Positions 57,515 to 64,000 of a stretch of DNA of 64,000 nt are shown here, one piece after another. The stretch spans positions 3,833,061 to 3,897,060 of the forward strand of contig FN649741.1 in NCBI GenBank assembly GCA_000310025.1, given 5' to 3'. The position numbers were made by a program, and so were the translations under genes. Under the pieces are notes generated by a model that was not told the origin of the DNA, did no database searches, and was given only the letters and a program-made list of their open reading frames with translations. Positions within the stretch are counted from its first letter, which is position 1; each line of letters opens with the position of its first letter. Source of the stretch: Ectocarpus siliculosus (taxonomy: Eukaryota; Sar; Phaeophyceae; Ectocarpales; Ectocarpaceae).

Positions 57515-57677
57515 GGTGTGGCAGGGAGGTGAACCTCGAAGGACCCATCCCACACCAGGCTATCTGCGTCCTCCCTGGTTGAGCCTTGCTTCTACACCAG
57601 GAGAAAGACTCAACCAGGGAGCGCGCGGACAGCCTGGTGCGAGATAGACCATTCGAGTTATACCTCCCGGCCACACC
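57515..57677. ncRNA. Candidate hairpin RNA / pre-miRNA-like unit (first of four)
   Basis: If transcribed, this unit would fold into one long stem with small bulges and a ~5-nt loop, like a plant or brown-algal miRNA precursor or a small MITE. Strand and transcription are unknown. The other three units are equivalent, so the call rests on structure alone. Confidence 0.3.
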
Positions 57678-58421
57678 ACAATCCTATGCTCGGAAGGCAC
57701 ACCTTCTATTTAAAATGCTACAACTGCAACAATCATGATTAGGGTGCGCCCATAGAACACAGGATGTGGCGTGGCAGGGAGGTAAACCTCAAAGGACCCA
57801 TCCCACACCAGGCTTTTCGCGTCCTCCCTGGTAGAGTCTTGCTTCTACGCCAGAAGAAAGACTGAACCAGGGAGCGCGCGGACAGCCTGGTGCGGGGTAG
57901 ACCATTCGAGTTATACCTCCCGGCCACACCACAATCCTATGCTCAGAAGGCACACCTTCTATTAAAAATGCTACAACTGCAACAATCATAAGTAGGTTGC
58001 GCCTATTGAACATGAGGATGTGGCGTGGCAGGGAGGTAAACCTCGAAGGACCCATCCCACACCAGGCTATCTGCGTCCTCCCTGGTAGAGTCTTGCTTCT
58101 ACACCAGAAGAGAGACTCAACCAGGGAGCGCGCAGATAGCCTGGTGCGGGATAGACCATTCGAGTTTACCTCCCGGCCACACCACAATCCTATGCTCAAA
58201 GGAAGGCACACCTTCTATTGACTATGCGAATAGGGTGCGCCTACTGGACACAGGATGTGGCGTAGCAGGGAGGTAAACCTCAAAGGACCTATCCCACACC
58301 AAGCTATCCGCGTCCTCCCTGGTTGAGTCTTGCTTCTACGCCAGAAGAAAGACTCAAACCAGCGAGCGCGCGGACAGCCTCGTGCGGGATAGACCATTCG
58401 AGTTTACATCCCGGCCACACC
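57515..58421. repeat. Four tandem ~254-bp units, each a ~163-nt hairpin
   Basis: Hairpins at 57515-57677, 57768-57930, 58022-58183 and 58259-58421, with periods of 253, 254 and 237. In each unit the left arm (GTGGCAGGGAGGT ... ACACCAGGCT ... CTCCCTGGT) pairs with the right arm (ACCAGGGAGCGCGCGGACAG ... CCTCCCGGCCACACC) over about 78 bases. The stem closes with GTTGAGTCTT / AAGACTCAAC and a tight ACGCC- or ACACC-type loop. Linkers of ~75-90 bases share GCTACAACTGCAACAATCAT and a small GAAGG-CACA-CCTTC hairpin. Diverged unit-like sequence extends to about 57460. Confidence 0.95.
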
Positions 58422-59872
58422 ACAATCCTATGCTCAAAAGAAGGCGCACCTTCTTATTATGCTACAACCGCAACAACTCTCATCTTGTGCAAGCAGTGCG
58501 GAGTGATGGCCAAGTTGATAAATCGACAGCAGTATCTACTTTGCCTCCGTTTTTTAGAAAAGTAGTTTGGCTTGTGACCACGGAAGGCATCCGAGATGTT
58601 GGACGTTGGACCAGTACGGACAGAAGTAGAAGGTACTGAGCGGCGACCTGAACGGCTATCTAGCGTAAGGACAACAGCTGCAACCACGACAACAATATAA
58701 AAAATAAAAATGGATCGTGTCCAACCGCCGGGCTTCCTGTTCATTCGGACAGCACGAGCAGCAGATGTCATCTGACTGATGTACACGACAGGGGGGGGAA
58801 CATTGGTCCATCGTACGCATATATCCAAAGGAGTGTACACTTAGGGATCGGCGTTTGTACAGCAGAAGTAGCGCACCGTTTCACCATCTGCCTACGTGTA
58901 TCGCGTTTATGAAGCGCATGACATAACACGGCACTTCGAAATAGCAAATAGCTGCTGAATGGGGTTCGCTGCGGGTGTTCGTTTGCTAACCATGGTACAC
59001 AGCAGCGTTGCACCACAAAAACACCATCCATCCCACAGCGCACACGGCACGCGTTCGCCGTTTTGAATCACTTGGTTTTTTGGAGCACCGCGGGATATCC
59101 TTCTTTGCACGGAGATAACGTGTGACACGCATCTACACCAACTACGGCAGTAACCCAGGCATTTGTTTCGATAGAGAGAGAGGGGAGGACTAAAATGAGG
59201 ACAAGGTCACTACTGCTTATGGGTATATAGAAGCTGTGCAGCAGTGGTGCCTGCTGCTGCTTTTGCTCGTGTGTGGCAGCCTCCTTTTCAGAATCTGAAA
59301 GGTGTTCGTGCACCGAGCGTTGTGCGCCACCAACAACAGACAATGCACCACCTACAGCAGTAGTAAACGCTCCTCTTGAATGGCCTCATTCCTTTCATCG
59401 CAGAAAATGCCAGCCGCCTTCCTGCTTAACACACGACAGACACGTGAGGTGCCCCTTCTAGGGCAGCCGCGGCCCTAGAAAAAAGACATGCGAGAGGAAT
59501 CGACGCATCTTCGTCTCTCTCTTGCTGCTGCCCACACACTCGCCACGTTTGCGCAAAAAGCAGCGGGAGACTCCGGGGCACAACTTCTTACCGCCCATAC
59601 CTGTTGAAATGCACCACCGCACTCACCATGATGACGTGGGGGTTGGCGAGGCAGCGCTGGTTAGACGCTGATCTGAGCTAAGTGTGAAGAGAGAGGCCCC
59701 CTCACCGCCACAGAGAGAGGCCTGCCAAAATCGGGAGTTCTATACCCAACGCCTCTGAATTACTCATTTTTCTGTTGTTATCAGAGGAAACCTGCGCTCT
59801 TCCGCTCGCAGCAGCAGCAACAGTGCCACCCAGTAGAAGGCAGAGAGACACCGCTGGCGAAGAACAACCAAA
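58422..59872. other. Intergenic DNA between the hairpin array and the secretory gene
   Basis: No gene supported on either strand. A GGTTCTT-poor, mixed sequence with G9 at about 58790-58798. The promoter of the plus-strand secretory gene should lie just before 59873. Confidence 0.5.
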
Positions 59873-62800
59873 ATGATCGTCCGACCGCGACAAAGCTCCC
59901 TTACCCCCGTGGCGGCGGCGTTGGCCTCGGCGGCCTTGCTGCTGAGCACGTCGTCCCCCGTCGTCTCCGGCGCCCCCGTGGTTGTCACCGACTACAAGCA
60001 GCTTGTTGGAACGATCGGTTCAAACAACGACTACGACACGGGCGAGCGCTTCGCCAGGTAGGCTGACAACAGCAGTATGCACGAAGAATTTCCCTTAGTG
60101 AGTAGCCCCCTCCCTTGGATGGTGGTGTGTGAGAGCGTGGGGCTGGGTGGGCGTCTGCTACGCTGCGTTTGTATTTTCCGTGCACAAGCAGCAATGTATT
60201 CGCTTCCCACATTACTTCGCTTTCCGTCGCTCCTTCAAGTTTCTTTCCCAACCGCAATTTCTCGTCTCTCACATCTCTTACATAGTCCGATCTCCCTCCT
60301 CTCTCTCCGTCCGTTGTGGCCGGGCGGGAGCGGGGAGGGGCGGGGGGGAGACATAGGGTAGACGCCCAGGATTTCCTCGCGTTTGGAGTCTCCTGGGGCG
60401 TGAAGTTGCGTGAAGTTGCCAGACGCGCGCAACCGCTGTCGTTTTGTGTGGCTTGCGGGCGGTTCGGCGCCAGCCAGTTTTGCCAGCGCCCGCTCTGAAC
60501 GACTCTTTTAGGAACGGTTTTGGTTTTGCTCCCGAACATGGGTAGTCTCTGTATGCATACAGGTCAGGAGGAATGAGAAGTGAATGCAGCTATTCTTACG
60601 ACCAGAAAAAACAGGAGTCCGCGTTAGTTTTCGGGGGCTTGTGCGGGGTACAGACTCGCGATCGTGTTAGAGCTGTGCGTTCGGCGCTGCAAAACGAAAC
60701 AATATGAAGATATGCAGGTTGATTTGGTTCTTCCCTTGAGTCTTGGACCTGGTTGGCCTGCATTCTGTCAAGAGTGTGAGGGAGATTCAAACGATGTGGC
60801 TGCAGTATCTAACCAGCTAGCATATAGTGTAGTGCTCGTGATGCCGTGGAACCGCCGTACAGTTACCCAGCGGAGGTTCGCGTACATACCCGCGACAAAT
60901 TGAATCCCCGTCCGTTTGTGGAAGGGCGATTGGATTGTTACAGCTGGATGGGTTACAGAGGAAGATTGGGCAACGAGTACCGACTTTTCTGTCCCTGGTC
61001 CCCTTGAAGTGTACATACGCATACCAATTGGTACATAGTTTTGGTGCTGTATGTGGTCACGGATCTTTCGGTGCATAGGGTTAGACAGGCTCAAACCCGG
61101 TGTCCAGCTGATTTTTCCCCAACACTCACTACTGCTGCAAAGACTTCCTTCACATGCCTATGCATATCCCCTTCCCGTTGGAGTGTTGGTCCTACTTTCG
61201 GTGGTTCAAAAGTTCAAAAGTGGATACAGGACTGGTCCATTGGAGCGGTTGATACACGTGTCAACCGCCGCAAAGGTCCGCGCCAATCAAATGTCCGCAT
61301 TCCGACGCAACCACTTGCAGTGCGGCTCGCGGGCCGCCGGCTCGCGTGATCGGTTGCCTCCTCAAGAATGACTCCCCAGGCGAAAAATGAACAGTTCGGA
61401 AATAACGCGGGAACCACTGCTGCTGCTGTTTTTTTTCTTCTTCGTCCCATCTACTGCTGTAGTCCGGGCGCGCCAGTCTGAACCTACCTGTTGGATGTAT
61501 GTTTTGACGCGGCAGTTGAGGTTACACGGAGGTAATTCTGTTCTTTTTTTGTATTATTGTCATTTTTCCTCCCCCTGCGGTGCTTGGCATCAATTTTATC
61601 CCGGCCACAAGGCTTGACAGTATAGCAGTAGTCACTTCCTTCCTCTTTTTTTCTTCTCATGACTGCTGTGCAACGCGCTTGCCACCTCTTGATTTTCGAT
61701 GTTTTCACTCCACTCTAACAAGCAAGAGCTAAGAGCGTTTCGCACTCCCGGTCCACGACCCGCCCGCTTTTAATTGTGCAAACCCCGAGGCGGCGCAACC
61801 CTCGTGCCCACCAAAACGCCCGGCCCGTACTATGGATAACACACAAGTAGCTCCAACCCATCCCCTTCGACTACTGCTGTCGTTGTATCTCGAACGGGCA
61901 GTCTCTCTTTGATTGTATGTATGCATATATTTGGTGGTGTACTATTTAGTAAACAACCTCTGTGCAGTTTCTGTTTTTTGTTTGTTCATGTACAACGGCG
62001 GCCTTGCCATTGGTGCAAGATGTGGCCGTGAGCCTGAAAAATAACCCCATTACGTGTATGGATCAAATCACGCAGGGAAGGGATGGTGCTTGTGCACAAG
62101 GGAGATGAGAGCTGCGCCCCGGACTTCGACACCCTCGGCCTGTCGGTCTTCGGCAAGTACCCAGACATGTACTCGCTCGTGTCTGTGGATGCCGACCACG
62201 CGGACAAGGTACGTACGCATACCGTAGGACAAAAGGGGTCGAATGGTTTTTGTACAGAGAGAGAGAGGCCGCCATGGTGAGGGGGGAGAGGCGGACGAAG
62301 AGGGCAGGGATGATGGAGAGGCTTACAAGTTGTAAGTACAATAGAGAGAGAGAGGACGGAAGGAACGAATTCGTTGCCGGGGAAGTTTTTTTTTTTTTCC
62401 CATCACTATGTAGAGAATCAGCGCTCACGTAGTACCACAGCTCTTGTTGCCATGTACGACCTCCTATTCGTGGTCACACAGGATAGAGGTTGGTACAATA
62501 TGCACAAGCGTGCGATTGAACGACGCGACTTTGCTGCCTTTGGAGCTCTTTGTGCTAAACCCCGATGTTTTTTTGTGTTTGTTGTCGTTGGTGGCAGGAG
62601 CTGCTGGACAAGCTGGGTGTCGATCCTGCCATCCTCTCCGAACCGAAGAAATGTCCCTCGCTGAGTGTCGTGCCGAGGCGCTCCACCGTAGCAGCTCCGG
62701 CGGTCATTTTGCCCACACTCGACAAGAGGTGACCTGACTGCTGTTTTCCTGTACTCGGGTTACTCGCTGCTCCCCTTCTGTCAAGGAGTAACGTCGCCTG

Positions 62801-63757
62801 TTTTCTCCCTTGGTGTTTTTTTTTTCTTTTTGTTCTTTTTTTGGCTTGGAGTTTTTTTTTTTTTCGGGGCCCCCCGTTTGATTGTTGTTTGACCTGTTGT
62901 GTCTCGCTGAATCTCCCTCTTTTTATGCTCTCTTTCTTCTCCATTTCTCTCTTCTCTGTCTCGTTGTCTCTCTCATATCTTCGCTCTCTCTCCCCTCGTC
63001 CTCTCCCTCTCCCTCCCCTCACCTCTCTCTCTCTCTCTCTATCTGATTTATTCTTTGCTCTCTCGTATCCAACGAAAGGGGAAGCTACCATCTCAACACC
63101 GTCAAGACCCAGCAGGTTTCCGTGGGCATCGTGAACGAGATGGGCTTCGACCTGGACATCCACTACCAGTGGTGGGACGAACCGGTCAAGCCCACGCACA
63201 TCAGGACGTGAGAAGAGACGAAAGAGATGCTTGTTGTCGATACCGTGCTATTTTAAGGATAAGAAGAATATACACTTTCAGCAAGAGCAGTGGCGCAAGG
63301 AATAGAAATCAGCCTTGTTCCGCGTGTCAGGGACGGGGTTTTCGTTGTGTGTGGACTGTTGTGATTGGAGATGCGCCCATGTCGTTCTTGTAAGGAAATT
63401 AGAGGCGCTGCTTCAACTAGTGCTGCTGTAGAGACATTGAGATGCTGCCGCTGTCACGTACAGGTACACACCGCGAACCTCTTGCCACATGGCAGACAGC
63501 CTAAGGCACAAACTTCAACTTTGCTCAAACCACGAATAACACCACCACCACCACCACCATCGTCAGGCTTACGCCAGGGACGGAGAACTGGATGCTGAGC
63601 TACAAGACCACCCTCGTGCTGGCCCTCAACAAGGAGACCCAGGAGGAGGTGTCGAGGTTCGTCGTCAAGGGGCACGGGCTCTTCACCGTGGCGGAGAGGT
63701 CGTGCACCGCCGAGACCTGCGGCACTTCGGAGGGGGCGGAGACGCCGGTGACAGTCG
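59873..63757 (+). CDS. Secretory thioredoxin-like protein with C-terminal VHL-beta-like segment, 3'-incomplete
   Basis: Exons 59873-60057, 62076-62208, 62598-62728, 63079-63207 and 63567-63757+ join in frame. The N-terminus MIVRPRQSSL followed by ALASAALLLSTSSPVVSGAP is a clear signal peptide. The next part, EGMVLVHKGDESCAPDFDTL then YSLVSVDADHADKELLDKLG and KKCPSLSVVPR, has the beta-alpha-beta order of a thioredoxin fold: a CxxD in place of the CxxC active site, a VDAD strand and a cis-Pro-like PSLSVV. Later exons read VSVGIVNEMGFDLDIHYQWW and TPGTENWMLSYKTTLVLAL, which resembles a VHL beta domain (N-x4-V/L-W...LxPG...SY/TF). I infer an ER or secreted redox-inactive thioredoxin-like protein. 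Both fold assignments are from pattern only. The reading is lost in poor sequence after 63757. Confidence 0.7.
62076..62208 (+). CDS. Secretory gene exon 2: thioredoxin-like N-half
   Basis: Acceptor CACGCAG|GGAAGG completes the AGG codon left by exon 1 (GCCAG|GTAGGC). It encodes EGMVLVHKGDESCAPDFDTL and the DMYSLVSVDADHADK strand-turn. The donor is AAG|GTACGT. An ATG inside this exon is not the true start, because the signal peptide lies in exon 1. Confidence 0.75.
63541..63560 (+). repeat. (ACC)n repeat next to exon 5 of the secretory gene
   Basis: Six to seven ACC units end a few bases before the CATCGTCAG|GCTTAC acceptor at 63567. Confidence 0.9.
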
Positions 63758-64000
63758 GGGGGGGGGGGGGGGGGGGGGGGGGGTCCCCTGGAAAACCCTG
63801 GCGGAATCCTTAAAACCGTTAACCCCCCCCCCCCCGAAGCCCGGGGGGAAACAATTGCCCGGGTTTTTCCCGGCCCCGGCAACTTTTTCAAGGGGGAAAC
63901 CAAAACCGGGGCTCCTCCCTTGGTTTTGCGGGCCCCAATCCAAGGGGGGGGGGGGCCAAAAAAAATTATTTTTTGGTCCGGGGTGAACACCCCCCCCCCC
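63758..64000. other. Low-quality sequence at the window end
   Basis: Begins with a run of about 25 G and continues with stretched homopolymers (C14, G10, A8, terminal C10) and no coding continuity. This has the look of the end of a single poor Sanger read, not real genome. The last exon of the secretory gene cannot be followed through it. Confidence 0.85.

Noticed and set aside
57408-58397. Repeated minus-strand ORFs beginning MAGRYNSNGLSRTRLSARSL
   Set aside because: They follow the tandem hairpin units and differ by frame and stops between copies; the repeat explains them without coding function.

Overview
The window is nuclear DNA from an intron-rich eukaryote. Its genes are cut into many short exons with GT..AG junctions, separated by introns of several hundred bases to about 3 kb. 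Microsatellites and fold-back repeats are frequent. The gene content fits a stramenopile, most likely a brown alga such as Ectocarpus: a large GCC2/GCC3 cysteine-rich surface protein, a TKL kinase, an ATXR2-like SET protein and a DIRS/Crypton-like tyrosine recombinase relic. The organism is an inference; no marker gene fixes the species.

Layout. (1) 1-18.6 kb, minus strand: about 33 exons of one giant gene. It encodes a membrane or secretory leader, two Calx-beta-like domains and a long run of ephrin-receptor-like Cys repeats, and it runs off the left edge. (2) 18.6-21.7 kb: a divergent intergenic region with a 315-bp-arm inverted-repeat element. (3) 21.7-31.0 kb, plus strand: a Sfp/AASDHPPT-type 4'-phosphopantetheinyl transferase, reassembled here from 7 exons that splice in frame. 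(4) 31.2-32.9 kb: a rearranged tyrosine-recombinase element containing a 600-bp palindrome. (5) 33.4-36.2 kb, minus: a prolyl-4-hydroxylase-like 2OG-Fe(II) oxygenase in 5 exons. (6) 36.5-40.9 kb, minus: a SET/MYND protein of ATXR2 type with a TPR-like C-terminus, only partly resolved. (7) 42.4-49.0 kb, plus: a complete TKL-type protein kinase in 8 exons, including a short first exon. (8) 49-52.9 kb: intergenic DNA with a LINE C-terminal relic and direct repeats. (9) 52.9-57.1 kb, minus: ribosomal protein L5 (uL18). (10) 57.5-58.4 kb: four tandem ~254-bp units, each an almost fully self-complementary ~163-nt hairpin. (11) 59.9-63.8 kb, plus: a secretory thioredoxin-like protein with a C-terminal VHL-beta-like segment, cut short by low-quality sequence at the right end.

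The genes do not form a pathway. They are neighbouring independent loci. Exon borders were read by eye from conserved protein motifs and GT/AG signals. Those of the kinase, L5, phosphopantetheinyl transferase, oxygenase and secretory gene join in phase throughout, so I trust them most. Borders in the giant Cys-rich gene are good to a few bases, and some small exons may be missing.
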